Assembly: GCA_902571975.1 (NCBI GenBank)
Contig: CACGED010000001.1
Span: 1-64,000, forward strand
Source: an uncultured Pelagibacteraceae bacterium
GTDB lineage: Bacteria; Pseudomonadota; Alphaproteobacteria; Pelagibacterales; Pelagibacteraceae
Length of the DNA stretch: 64,000 nt
Direction: 5' to 3'
The translations under genes were made by a program, and so were the position numbers. Shown here piece after piece: positions 38,877 through 49,117 of the stretch (within the stretch, counting starts at the first letter, position 1; every line of letters begins with the position of its first letter). Below the pieces are notes generated by a model. The model searched no databases, was not told the DNA's origin, and saw only the letters and a program-made list of their open reading frames with translations.

Positions 38877-40133
38877 ATGAAAAAAATGTTAATTGCTTTA
38901 ATTGCGTTTGCATTCACTTCTACATCTTCTTTTGCAGGACCAAAAATTGAGGTTTTGCACTGGTGGACATCAGGTGGTGAAGCAGCTGCACTAAAAGTAT
39001 TAAAAGATGATTTCGCTGCAAATGGTGGTGAATGGTTAGATATGCCTGTAACTGGTGGTGGTGGAGATGCTGCTAACGTTGCATTAAAAGCAAGAATAGT
39101 TGCGGGAGATCCTCCATCAGCTTCTCAAATTAAAGGTCCAACAATTCAAGAATACGACCAAGAGGGTGTTGTTGCTCCTTATAATATCGATCCAATTGCT
39201 CAGTCAGAAGGTTGGGACAGTTTATTAGATCCAATGATTGCTGCAGTTCATAAATGTCAAGACAACAGTGGTCCATATTGTGCAGCCCCAGTAAACATTC
39301 ATAGAATTGATTGGATGTGGGCAAACAAAGCAGTATTCGATGCTAATGGAATTTCAGTTCCTACATCTTGGGATGAATTAAATGCAGCAGCAGAAAAACT
39401 TCAAGCTGCAGGAATTATTCCTTTTGCGCATGGTGGTCAAGCTTGGCAAGACGCAACAGTCTTCGAAGCGGTAGCTATGGGTATTGGTGGAAATAACTAT
39501 TATAAAAACTGTTATGTAGATCTTAAAGAAACTTGCTTAAGAAGTGAGACAACTGTAAAAGTTTTTGATCAAATGAGAAAACTTCAAGGTTTTACTGATG
39601 AAGGTAGCCCAGGAAGAGACTGGAACGTTGCTACTGGAATGGTTATTGAAGGAAAAGCTGGTTTCCAAATTATGGGTGACTGGGCAAAAGGTGAATTTAC
39701 TGCTGCTGGAAAAGTACCAGGCGTAGATTACTATTGTGCTGCAACTCCATCTAATAATGGATACTTGTACAATGTAGATAGTTTTATATTCTACAAAACA
39801 AGTGACCCAGACAAACAAGAAGGTCAAAAATTATTAGCTAAATTAATGATGGGTAAGAACTTCCAAAAAGTCTTCAACCTATACAAAGGATCAATCCCAG
39901 CACGTTTAGACGTACCTATGGATGAATTTGATAAATGTGCAAAAACATCAAATTCTGACATCAAAACTGCAGGAGCAAGTGGTGGATTAGTACCAAGTTT
40001 TGCTCACGGAATGGCACAAGGTAATACTATGAAAGCTGCTTTACAAGATGTGATCACAGAACATTTTAATTCTGATATGTCTTCTGTTGATGCAGCAAAT
40101 GCTTTGGCTGATTCAGTTTTAGATAATATGTAA
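38877..40133 (+). CDS. ABC transporter substrate-binding protein, glucose/mannose-binding-like (CUT1)
   Basis: Signal peptide ending SSFAG; EVLHWWTSGGEAAALKVLKDDFAANGGEWLDMPVTGGGGDAANVALKARIVAGDPPSASQIKGP; Cys pairs as in glucose-binding homologues. Confidence 0.92.
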   Translation: MKKMLIALIAFAFTSTSSFAGPKIEVLHWWTSGGEAAALKVLKDDFAANGGEWLDMPVTGGGGDAANVALKARIVAGDPPSASQIKGPTIQEYDQEGVVAPYNIDPIAQSEGWDSLLDPMIAAVHKCQDNSGPYCAAPVNIHRIDWMWANKAVFDANGISVPTSWDELNAAAEKLQAAGIIPFAHGGQAWQDATVFEAVAMGIGGNNYYKNCYVDLKETCLRSETTVKVFDQMRKLQGFTDEGSPGRDWNVATGMVIEGKAGFQIMGDWAKGEFTAAGKVPGVDYYCAATPSNNGYLYNVDSFIFYKTSDPDKQEGQKLLAKLMMGKNFQKVFNLYKGSIPARLDVPMDEFDKCAKTSNSDIKTAGASGGLVPSFAHGMAQGNTMKAALQDVITEHFNSDMSSVDAANALADSVLDNM

Positions 40134-40146
40134 AAATATAAAAATT

Positions 40147-40180
40147 AAGGCCACCTAAAGTTTAGGTGGCCTTTTTTTTT
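40147..40180 (+). terminator. Intrinsic terminator/attenuator-like hairpin between binding-protein and permease genes
   Basis: AAGGCCACCTAAA-G-TTTAGGTGGCCTT followed by a T-run; near-perfect palindromic stem. Confidence 0.92.
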
Positions 40181-40204
40181 AATCAAAATTAGAAAATATT
40201 TATA

Positions 40205-41080
40205 ATGCTCAAGTGGTTAGAAAAAAACCTACCTAAAATCGTAATGGCGCCAGCTGTTGGATTAATTGGTTGGTTTGTCTATGGTTTTGTGCTTTGGACT
40301 TTATATATATCTTTTACAAATTCTAAAATTTTACCCAAATACGAGCTTTGGGGAGTAGGTCAATATGTTAAGCTTTGGGGTTCTAGGAAATGGCTTATTG
40401 CAGTAGACAATTTACTTATTTTTACAGCTTTGTTCTTAATTTTTTGTGTTGTGATCGGAATTATTCTTGCAATATTTTTAGATCAAAAAATTAGGGCTGA
40501 AGGTGTCTTAAGAACTATTTACCTATACCCTATGGCTTTATCTTTCATAGTTACTGGAACTGCTTGGAAATGGATTTTAAATCCAACACTTGGTATCCAA
40601 AAAATGTTTATCGACTGGGGTTTTGAAAACTTTACATTTGATTGGCTGGTCAATCGAGAAATGGCAATCTACACCATTGTGATTGCAGGTGTTTGGCAAT
40701 CAGCTGGATTTGTAATGGCATTATTTCTGGCTGGATTGAGATCAGTTGAAGATGAAATTGTTAAAGCGGCTAAAATAGATGGTGCAAATTTATTCACAGT
40801 TTATTGGAAAATTTTACTTCCTATGATGAGGCCAGTCTTTTTTACGAGTTTTGTCATTTTAGTTCACATTTCTATAAAAAGTTATGATCTTATAGTTGCA
40901 CTAACTCAAGGTGGACCAGGTATATCCACAACTATGCCTGCTTTATATATGACTCAAACTGCATTCCACAAAAGCCAAGTTGGTTTATCAGCTGCAAGTG
41001 CAATTATGATGTTTATGGCTGTAGCGGCAGTAATTATCCCATATTTATATTCTGAGTTAAGGAGAGAAAATGCAAGATAA
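40205..41080 (+). CDS. Sugar ABC transporter permease 1 (CUT1)
   Basis: LYPMALSFIVTGTAWKWILNPTLGIQ; EAA loop EDEIVKAAKIDGANLFTVYWKILLPMMRPVFF. Confidence 0.94.
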   Translation: MLKWLEKNLPKIVMAPAVGLIGWFVYGFVLWTLYISFTNSKILPKYELWGVGQYVKLWGSRKWLIAVDNLLIFTALFLIFCVVIGIILAIFLDQKIRAEGVLRTIYLYPMALSFIVTGTAWKWILNPTLGIQKMFIDWGFENFTFDWLVNREMAIYTIVIAGVWQSAGFVMALFLAGLRSVEDEIVKAAKIDGANLFTVYWKILLPMMRPVFFTSFVILVHISIKSYDLIVALTQGGPGISTTMPALYMTQTAFHKSQVGLSAASAIMMFMAVAAVIIPYLYSELRRENAR

Positions 41081-41972
41081 GTTACAGGCTTCATACAAAC
41101 AACTTGAAATGAAGTCAAAATATACAAACATGTTTTTGAGATGGTTTTTGTATTTTGCTTTAATACTTTTCGCATTATATTTTATTTTTCCACTTTACGT
41201 AATGGTAGTAACTTCATTAAAAACTATGGAGGAAATTCGTCAAGGAACACTTTTAACATGGCCAAGCGGATTAAATTTTGACTCCTGGGCAGTTGCATGG
41301 GGAGGTAGAGGATATGGAGCAGGTGATACATTTTTAAGACCATATTTTTGGAATTCATTCAAGATGGTTATTCCAGCTGTATTTTTTTCCACATTTATAG
41401 GAGCCATGACTGGATATGTTTTAACAAAATGGAGATTTAAAGGAGATCAATGGGTTTTTCTTTTTTTATTATTTGGATGTTTTATTCCATTTCAGGCAAT
41501 TTTGTTACCAATGGCAAGAACTCTTGGAGTTTTAGGAATATCAAATTCTATAATAGGACTAGTATTAGTCCATACAGTGTATGGAATTCCATTCACAACT
41601 TTGTTTTTTAGAAATTACTATATTTCTGTTCCTACAGAATTAGTAAAAGCTGCACGAATTGATGGAGCTGGTTTCTTTAAAATATTTTTTAAAATTTTAC
41701 TTCCAATTTCAGCACCCATTATTGTTGTGACTGTTATTTGGCAATTTACTCAAATTTGGAATGACTTTTTGTTTGGATCAACTTTTTCATTTGGAAAGGC
41801 AGCACCAATTCAAGTTGCTTTAAATAACATGGTTTTATCAAGCACAAGTGTTAAAGAATATAACGTAGACATGGCATCTGCTATAATTGCAGGTATACCG
41901 ACACTTATTGTTTATGTTTTAGCTGGTAAATATTTTATTAGAGGATTAACTTCAGGAGCAGTGAAAGGATAA
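41070..41972 (+). CDS. Sugar ABC transporter permease 2 (CUT1)
   Basis: YFIFPLYVMVVTSLKTMEEI; EAA loop PTELVKAARIDGAGFFKIFFKILLPISAPI. Confidence 0.94.
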   Translation: MQDKLQASYKQLEMKSKYTNMFLRWFLYFALILFALYFIFPLYVMVVTSLKTMEEIRQGTLLTWPSGLNFDSWAVAWGGRGYGAGDTFLRPYFWNSFKMVIPAVFFSTFIGAMTGYVLTKWRFKGDQWVFLFLLFGCFIPFQAILLPMARTLGVLGISNSIIGLVLVHTVYGIPFTTLFFRNYYISVPTELVKAARIDGAGFFKIFFKILLPISAPIIVVTVIWQFTQIWNDFLFGSTFSFGKAAPIQVALNNMVLSSTSVKEYNVDMASAIIAGIPTLIVYVLAGKYFIRGLTSGAVKG

Positions 41973-41974
41973 TA

Positions 41975-43069
41975 ATGAAAACATTAAGAATTGAGGAATT
42001 ATCAAAAAACTTTGGATCTACTGAAGTTTTAAGAAAAATTAATCTAGAGATAGATGAGGGGAATTTCTTAGTTCTTTTAGGCCCTTCAGGCTGTGGTAAA
42101 TCAACTTTGCTAAACATTATTGCAGGATTAGAAACTATTAATGAAGGTAATGTTCATATTGATGATTACAATGTAAGTAAAGTAGAACCAAAAGACAGAA
42201 ATATTGCAATGGTATTTCAGTCGTATGCTTTGTACCCGTCAATGAACGTGCGTGAGAACATGATTTTTGGACTTAAACAAGCAAAAGTTTCAAAAGAGAA
42301 AATAGAAGAACAGCTAGAAAAAGTATCAAGATTTTTACAGGTAGACGCATTGTTAGAGAGAAAACCTTCACAGTTATCAGGAGGACAAAGACAACGTGTA
42401 GCAATTGGTAGAGCGCTTGTGAGAGAACCAAGAATATTTTTATTTGATGAACCTTTATCTAATTTAGATGCAAAATTAAGAGTTGAGATGAGACGAGAAA
42501 TAAAAAAACTTCATCAACAACTTAAAACAACAGTAGTTTATGTAACACACGATCAAACTGAGGCAATGAGTTTAGGTACAAATATTGCAATCATGAATCA
42601 CGGTGTAATTCAACAGAATGATACTCCAGAAAATATTTACAATAAACCCAGTAATACTTTTGTTGCAGATTTTATAGGATCTCCTTCAATGAATTTAATT
42701 AAAGGAAATCTTAAAGAAAGTTCTAATAAAATTTCATTTATTGCTAATGGTTCTAATGTTGAAATTCCAATAAATGGATATAACTTCAATGAAAAATCTA
42801 ATTTAAATAATAAAGAAGTTTTTTTTGGAATTAGACCAGAACATATATTCTTTAAAAAATCTAATGAAAGTGATTTTGAGATTACTTTAAAAGCTGATTT
42901 AAGTGAGTATATTGGTCATGAGCAGATAATGACATTTAATTATGAAAACCAAGAAGTATTAGCTAAATTTCCCTCAACAATAAAAATTGAGCTGGAAAAA
43001 AATACAAATTTATTTTTTGATTTAACACAAATTTCCTTATTTGATGCTAAAACTGAAGAGAGGATATAA
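41975..43069 (+). CDS. Sugar ABC transporter ATP-binding protein (UgpC/MalK-like)
   Basis: GPSGCGKSTLLNIIAGLE, FQSYALYPSMNVRENM, LSGGQRQRVAIGRALVREPRIFLFDEPLSNLDAKLR, C-terminal TOBE-like domain. Confidence 0.96.
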   Translation: MKTLRIEELSKNFGSTEVLRKINLEIDEGNFLVLLGPSGCGKSTLLNIIAGLETINEGNVHIDDYNVSKVEPKDRNIAMVFQSYALYPSMNVRENMIFGLKQAKVSKEKIEEQLEKVSRFLQVDALLERKPSQLSGGQRQRVAIGRALVREPRIFLFDEPLSNLDAKLRVEMRREIKKLHQQLKTTVVYVTHDQTEAMSLGTNIAIMNHGVIQQNDTPENIYNKPSNTFVADFIGSPSMNLIKGNLKESSNKISFIANGSNVEIPINGYNFNEKSNLNNKEVFFGIRPEHIFFKKSNESDFEITLKADLSEYIGHEQIMTFNYENQEVLAKFPSTIKIELEKNTNLFFDLTQISLFDAKTEERI

Positions 43070-43831
43070 ATGAAAGTAAAATATTTTGATTTAAAAAACA
43101 AAAACGTTTTTATCACAGGTGGTGGTTCAGGAATAGGTGCTTCAATAGTTGAACATTTTTGTGAACAAGAGTGCGATGTATATTTCGTTGATATAAATAA
43201 AAAAGAGTCAAATAAATTAATTAAAAATCTTAAAAAAAAGGGTCTTAAAGCACCTCATTTTATTGAATGTAATCTTATTAAAATCAAAAAATTACAAACC
43301 ATCATTCAAAAAATAATTAAAACAAAAGGACCTATCGATATTTTAATCAATAATGCAGCTAATGATGATCGACACTCTACAGATCAAGTAGATGAAAAAT
43401 ATTGGAATAATAGAATGGATGTGAATTTAAAGCATTTTTTCTTTACAATTAAAGCAGTTTTAAAAGGAATGATTAAAAATAAGGGTGGCGCCATCGTGAA
43501 TTTAAGCTCAGTTTCATGGATGTTAGGTGAAGGTGATAAAGTTGCTTACGAGACAGCAAAGTCAGCTGTTATAGGTTTAACCAGATCTTTTGCGCGAGAG
43601 TTTGGTAAATATAATATTAGATGTAACTCAGTTACACCTGGATCAATTGCTACTGAAAGACAAATAAAACATTGGTTAACTCCAAAATATAAAAAATTTA
43701 TTCTTGATAAACAATGTTTGAAGAGACAACTAAAGCCTGATGATGTAGCAAGTTTAGTTGTCCATCTTTCCTCAGATGTATCTTCAGGATGTACAAAACA
43801 AAACTTTATCATAGACGCTGGTATCACTTAA
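43070..43831 (+). CDS. SDR-family oxidoreductase
   Basis: VFITGGGSGIGASIV, DILINNAANDDRHS, SSVSWMLGEGDKVAYETAKSAVIGLTRS. Confidence 0.92.
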   Translation: MKVKYFDLKNKNVFITGGGSGIGASIVEHFCEQECDVYFVDINKKESNKLIKNLKKKGLKAPHFIECNLIKIKKLQTIIQKIIKTKGPIDILINNAANDDRHSTDQVDEKYWNNRMDVNLKHFFFTIKAVLKGMIKNKGGAIVNLSSVSWMLGEGDKVAYETAKSAVIGLTRSFAREFGKYNIRCNSVTPGSIATERQIKHWLTPKYKKFILDKQCLKRQLKPDDVASLVVHLSSDVSSGCTKQNFIIDAGIT

Positions 43832-43842
43832 AATTTATATAA

Positions 43843-44883
43843 GTGCCTAAAAAAATTCAAATATCAGTTGTTGGAATAGGTTTAATGGGACTACAACATG
43901 TTAAAGCTATTCAAAAATCAAAATATGCGTCTTTACATTCTATTGTTGAAATAAAAAAAACTGGGGTAGAGTTGTCAAATAAATTTAAAGTACCACTATA
44001 TAAAGATATCAAAATTTTATTAGAAAAGAACAAACCCGATGCGGTGATAGTTGCCACTCCTAATATTTTACACGAAACTGATACAATAAAATTTTTAAAA
44101 TCAAAAATACCTGTTTTATTAGAGAAACCAATTTCAGATAATATTAAATCTGCAAAGAAAATCATTAGTAGTGCAAGGTCAAATAGAACCTCATTATTAA
44201 TAGGATATCACAGACGGCATAATTCAATTGTTAATAATGTAAAAAAAATAATAGAAAATAAAAAACTTGGAAAAATAGTATCTGCAAATATTTTATGTTG
44301 GCTATATAAACATAAAAAATATTTTAATGAAAAATGGAGAGTAACCGAGGGTGGCGGTCCATTAGGTATTAACTTAGTTCATGATATCGATATGATTTGT
44401 TATTTACTTGGTCCTGTTAATTATGTTCAGGCATTTAAATCAAATAGTATTAGAAAACATAAGGTTGAGGATACTGCTTCAGTAAATTTATTTTTTAAAT
44501 CTGGAACCTTATGTACTCTAAACGTATCTGATACCATAGTCTCACCATGGAGCTATGAATTAACAGCAGGTGAAAATCCTGCCTATCCAATAACTGACCA
44601 ATCTTCTTATTTTATTGGAGGAACCAAAGGTTCTCTTCAATTCCCGAATTTAAAGCTATGGTGCTACAAAAAGGAAAGAAGTTGGTGGAACAATATTTAT
44701 AATAATAAAATTAAAGTTCAAAAAAGTAATAAAACTCTAATTAATCAGATTGATCACTTTTCAAAAGTAGTTATGAAAAAAGAAAAACCAAAAGTGACTG
44801 GTAAAGATGGTTTAAATTCTTTAATAATATTTGACGCAATAAATAAAAGCTCTAAATCAGGAAAAAAAATAAGAATTAGTTAA
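43843..44883 (+). CDS. Gfo/Idh/MocA family oxidoreductase (GTG start)
   Basis: VVGIGLMGLQHVKAIQKS, VLLEKPISDN, GYHRRHNSIV, GPLGINLVHDIDMICYLLG. Confidence 0.9.
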   Translation: MPKKIQISVVGIGLMGLQHVKAIQKSKYASLHSIVEIKKTGVELSNKFKVPLYKDIKILLEKNKPDAVIVATPNILHETDTIKFLKSKIPVLLEKPISDNIKSAKKIISSARSNRTSLLIGYHRRHNSIVNNVKKIIENKKLGKIVSANILCWLYKHKKYFNEKWRVTEGGGPLGINLVHDIDMICYLLGPVNYVQAFKSNSIRKHKVEDTASVNLFFKSGTLCTLNVSDTIVSPWSYELTAGENPAYPITDQSSYFIGGTKGSLQFPNLKLWCYKKERSWWNNIYNNKIKVQKSNKTLINQIDHFSKVVMKKEKPKVTGKDGLNSLIIFDAINKSSKSGKKIRIS

Positions 44884-45760
44884 TTTTTTTTACCTTCTTT
44901 GTACCCTCAACTCTAATAAACAAAACTCCAAAAATTATAATTCCTATAAGACCTATTATTTTACTTATATCTGCTGGAACACCAAAAATTAAAAAGTTAA
45001 TTATTGTTGACCATAATAATTGAGAATATTGAAAATTAGTTACAAATGATAAATTAGATAATTGAATTGCATAAATAATTATAAAATGACTTATGAAACC
45101 AAAAATTCCCATAGCAACTAAACCAATCCAATAAATATTATTTTCAATCGGTACCCAATTAAATGAAATATAAATTGTAAATATCAAAGCCCCAGTAACA
45201 GCAGTATAGAAAACTGCTGAGAAAGGCTCATTGTTTCCTGAAATAAGTTTTGTAAAAAATTGGTAAAGTGCCCAACATAATGGTGGCACAATAGGAAAGA
45301 TGAGTTCTGGTGATAATACTTTCATACTAGGTCCTAGGGCATAAATAATTGATCCAAAACTTAGCAACATCAGTATTGTACCTTTAGGAGATAATATGTC
45401 TTTTAAAAAATATGCTGATAAAAGCGAAACAATTAATGGAGCGCTAAAAAAAACTACGTATATATCAACCAAATCAAATCTTTGTAATGAGTTGAACATA
45501 AAAAATGTTGCTGTAACCATTAATAATGATCTAATAATTTGAATTTTAAAATTTCTAGTTAAATTTAGCTTTGGTTTGAAGATTACGAAATAAACACAAA
45601 GTGCAACAAAGTGAAAAAAAAATCTTCCCCACACGGCTTGCGTAACTGGCATAACATTTCCTAAATATTTTGCAGTTGAATCCATACATACAAATAAAAA
45701 AAACCCTGAAGCGGACAGAAAAATAACCTTAATTAAAGAAGCTTTTTTATTTTCTGACAT
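44876..45760 (-). CDS. EamA/DMT-superfamily permease
   Basis: Multiple TM segments; MDSTAKYLGNVMPVTQAVWGRFFFH DMT pattern. Confidence 0.88.
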   Translation of the reverse strand: MSENKKASLIKVIFLSASGFFLFVCMDSTAKYLGNVMPVTQAVWGRFFFHFVALCVYFVIFKPKLNLTRNFKIQIIRSLLMVTATFFMFNSLQRFDLVDIYVVFFSAPLIVSLLSAYFLKDILSPKGTILMLLSFGSIIYALGPSMKVLSPELIFPIVPPLCWALYQFFTKLISGNNEPFSAVFYTAVTGALIFTIYISFNWVPIENNIYWIGLVAMGIFGFISHFIIIYAIQLSNLSFVTNFQYSQLLWSTIINFLIFGVPADISKIIGLIGIIIFGVLFIRVEGTKKVKKIN

Positions 45761-45788
45761 GATAATTTATGAAAAATTTTTCAAAAAA

Positions 45789-47294
45789 CTACATTACTAC
45801 GCCTACTTGCCAAGGATTAAATTCCTCGTCACCGTAGCCATTAATTTCACTTTTTGATTTATTTCCTGAAGCCGTATTTACAACTAGCTCAAATATTCTA
45901 TTTCCAACTTTATCAATGTCTTCTTTACCTTCTGCAATAGTCCCACAATTTATATCCATATCTTCTTCCATTTTTTCATACATCGCAGTATTTGTTGATA
46001 ATTTTAAACTTGGAACAGGTTTACAGCCAAAACATGAACCTCTTCCTGTTGTAAAACATATTACATTTGCACCTGAAGCTACTTGCCCTGTTACAGACAC
46101 AGGGTCATACCCTGGGGAGTCCATAAAGTTAAAGCCTTTATTTTTTAATGGCTCTGCGTATTCAAGCACATCTTCTAATATTGATTTGCCACCTTTAGCA
46201 ACTGCGCCAAGTGATTTTTCTAATATCGTAGTTAAGCCGCCTCGTTTATTTCCTGGAGCAGGGTTGTTGTCCATGGTGCTATTATTTATTGAAGTGTAAT
46301 TTTTCCACCATTTTAATCTTTCCATTAATTTATCAGCTGTTTCTTGGCTGTTGGCTCTATTAATTAGAAGATGCTCGGCCCCATAAATTTCAGGAGTTTC
46401 AGATAATATTGAACTTCCACCTTTTTTAACTAACAAATCAGCTGCAACACCTAAAGCTGGATTAGCTGTAATGCCAGAATATCCATCTGAACCTCCACAT
46501 TGAAGAGCTAAAGTTAAGTGACTAACAGACTGAGGTGTTCTCTTAATTTTGTTAGCCTCAGTTAACAAATTTTTTATTTGCGATAGAACTTTCTCTACAA
46601 TTTTTTTTGTTCCACCTTCGTCTTGGATTGTTAGAAAATGAATTCTATTATGTTTTTTTAAAGACTCATCAAACAAACTCACTTGTGCACACTCACAACC
46701 TAAACCAATAACAAATACATGAGAAAAATTTGGATGATTTTTAAATCCATCTATTGTTCTTTGAAACATTTGCATTCCTTCACTTACAGTGTTCATTCCG
46801 CACCCAGTGGAGTGAGTAATTGGAACTATCCCATCAATATTTGGATAATCATTTAAAATGTTTGAATATTTTATTTTTTCAACAATCATCTTAGTAACAG
46901 TTGCTGAACAATTAACTGTACTAACGATCCCTATATAATTTCTAGTAGCAACTTGACCATTATCTCTTAAGATCCCGTTGAAAAAAGTATCAACTTTTTC
47001 ATCAATAATAGTTTTTTTATTTTGAACTCTAAAAGCTCTCTCAAAATCTTTAAATTCTAAGTTATGAGAATGAACATGTTCACCAGCAGTGATATTTTTT
47101 GATGCAAATCCAATTATCTGATCATACTTAATTATTGGATCACCTTTGTTTATAGGTTTTAAACAAACTTTATGTCCAAAAGGTATTGGATCAATTGTAC
47201 TTATCTCTTGACCACTAATTTTAGTTTTTTCCGGTATAATAAATTGACTTACGCCAACATTATCATTCTTATTGAGAACAATTAGACTATTCAT
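45789..47294 (-). CDS. UxaA/GarD-family sugar-acid dehydratase (altronate/galactarate dehydratase-like)
   Basis: RDNGQVATRNYIGIVSTVNCSATV; THSTGCGM; GLGCECAQV; LQCGGSDGYSGITANPALG; GRGSCFGCKPVPSLKLSTN. Confidence 0.93.
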   Translation of the reverse strand: MNSLIVLNKNDNVGVSQFIIPEKTKISGQEISTIDPIPFGHKVCLKPINKGDPIIKYDQIIGFASKNITAGEHVHSHNLEFKDFERAFRVQNKKTIIDEKVDTFFNGILRDNGQVATRNYIGIVSTVNCSATVTKMIVEKIKYSNILNDYPNIDGIVPITHSTGCGMNTVSEGMQMFQRTIDGFKNHPNFSHVFVIGLGCECAQVSLFDESLKKHNRIHFLTIQDEGGTKKIVEKVLSQIKNLLTEANKIKRTPQSVSHLTLALQCGGSDGYSGITANPALGVAADLLVKKGGSSILSETPEIYGAEHLLINRANSQETADKLMERLKWWKNYTSINNSTMDNNPAPGNKRGGLTTILEKSLGAVAKGGKSILEDVLEYAEPLKNKGFNFMDSPGYDPVSVTGQVASGANVICFTTGRGSCFGCKPVPSLKLSTNTAMYEKMEEDMDINCGTIAEGKEDIDKVGNRIFELVVNTASGNKSKSEINGYGDEEFNPWQVGVVM

Positions 47295-47341
47295 TTTTCA
47301 ATATAAGTTTTATAAACCAATATAATATAATTTAAAAATTA

Positions 47342-49117
47342 ATGAAAAAGAAGAATTTAAGAAGCAAACAATGGTTTGATGACCCTAAAGACCCAGGGAT
47401 GACTGCTATGTATTTAGAAAGATATCTAAATTATGGTCTTACAAAAGAAGAACTTCAATCAGGAAATCCGATTATTGGTATTGCGCAATCAGGGAGTGAT
47501 TTATCCCCATGTAATAGACACTTTTTATCACTTAGCAAAAGAATTAAAGATGGAATTAGAAGAGCAGGCGGTATTCCGATGGAATTCCCCACCCATCCAA
47601 TCCAAGAAACTGGCAAGAAACCAACTGCTATGTTGGATAGAAATTTATCATACTTATCATTAGTAGAGGTACTTTATGGGTACCCACTTGATGGAGTTAT
47701 ACTAACTACTGGATGTGATAAGACTACTCCAGCAGCTTTAATGGCAGCTGCAACAGTTAATATTCCTGCAATTGTTTTATCCGGCGGTCCAATGCTTGAT
47801 GGAAATTATAAAGGAAAGAAAGCTGGTTCAGGAACGATAATTTGGGAAGCAAGAAGATTGCATGCCAAAGGAGAAATTAATTACGAAGAATTTATGGATA
47901 TGGCAGCAGCATCTGCACCAAGCCCTGGTCATTGTAATACAATGGGAACTGCTTCTTCAATGAATTCTGTTGCAGAAGCATTAGGAATGTCTTTACCTGG
48001 GTGTGCAGTAATACCAGCTCCATATCGAGAAAGAGAACAAATTTCTTTTGAGACAGGATCCAGAATTGTAAAAATGGTTCACGAAGATTTAACACCTTCT
48101 AAAATTATGACAAAGAAAGCATTTGAAAATGCAGTCATAGTTGCAAGTGCTATAGGAGCTTCTAGTAATTGTACCACACATTTAATTGCGATTGCTAAAC
48201 ACATGGGTGTAAAATTTGATTTGTCTAATTGGCAAAAGCTTGGACACAAAATACCTTTATTAGCAAACTGTCAACCTGCTGGAGAACATTTAATGGAAGG
48301 TTTTTATAGAGCAGGTGGAATTCCAGCAATCATGAAAGAATTAATGAAGCACAAAAAAATTCACCAAAACTTACTTACTGTTACTGGCAAAACAGTTGCC
48401 CAGAATTTAAGAAAAAAAGTTAATGTAGATAGGAATGTAATTAAAACATTTAAAGATAGTTTAACTTCCAAGGCTGGATTCTTAGTTATGAAAGGAAATT
48501 TCTTTTCATCAGCAATTATGAAAACTTCAGTAATTAGTAAAGAATTTAGAGATAGATACTTATCAAACCCTAAACATCCAAACGTTTTTAAAGGAAAAGC
48601 AGTAGTTTTTGAAGGTCCAGAGGATTATCATGACAGGATTAATAGCAAGAAACTTAAAATAGATGAAAATTCTATTTTAATAATAAGAGGCTGTGGCCCT
48701 GTTGGATATCCAGGTTCAGCCGAAGTAGTTAATATGCAGCCACCAGACAGATTATTAAAAAAAGGTATTAATGCACTTCCAACTCTTGGAGATGGAAGAC
48801 AAAGTGGTACTTCAGAAAGTCCATCTATACTCCATGTATCACCAGAATCCGCTGTTGGCGGTGATTTAGCAATTGTTAAAACTGGAGACAAAATGACAAT
48901 AGATCTAAATAAAAGAAGAGTTGACCTTCAAATTACCAAGTCTGAATTTATCAAAAGAAGAAAAAACAAAAAAATTAAAAAACTTACAAATCAAACTCCT
49001 TGGCAAGAAATTTCTAGATCAAATGTTGGTCAACTTGAAGACGGTGCATGTATTATGTCAAGAGATCAATATTTAGATATCACTAAAACAAAAGGTGTTC
49101 TAAGAAACTCTCATTAG
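47342..49117 (+). CDS. IlvD/Edd-family dehydratase (pentonate/aldonate dehydratase-like)
   Basis: GIAQSGSDLSPCNRHF; LTTGCDKTTPAALMAAA; PSPGHCNTMGTASSMNSVAEALGMSLPG; NCQPAGEHLMEGFYRAGGIPAIMKEL; GDGRQSGTS. Confidence 0.93.
   Translation: MKKKNLRSKQWFDDPKDPGMTAMYLERYLNYGLTKEELQSGNPIIGIAQSGSDLSPCNRHFLSLSKRIKDGIRRAGGIPMEFPTHPIQETGKKPTAMLDRNLSYLSLVEVLYGYPLDGVILTTGCDKTTPAALMAAATVNIPAIVLSGGPMLDGNYKGKKAGSGTIIWEARRLHAKGEINYEEFMDMAAASAPSPGHCNTMGTASSMNSVAEALGMSLPGCAVIPAPYREREQISFETGSRIVKMVHEDLTPSKIMTKKAFENAVIVASAIGASSNCTTHLIAIAKHMGVKFDLSNWQKLGHKIPLLANCQPAGEHLMEGFYRAGGIPAIMKELMKHKKIHQNLLTVTGKTVAQNLRKKVNVDRNVIKTFKDSLTSKAGFLVMKGNFFSSAIMKTSVISKEFRDRYLSNPKHPNVFKGKAVVFEGPEDYHDRINSKKLKIDENSILIIRGCGPVGYPGSAEVVNMQPPDRLLKKGINALPTLGDGRQSGTSESPSILHVSPESAVGGDLAIVKTGDKMTIDLNKRRVDLQITKSEFIKRRKNKKIKKLTNQTPWQEISRSNVGQLEDGACIMSRDQYLDITKTKGVLRNSH

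Noticed and set aside
45916-46299. 127-aa plus-strand ORF inside the UxaA-like gene
   Set aside because: Antisense to a strongly conserved dehydratase; no independent motif or RBS.
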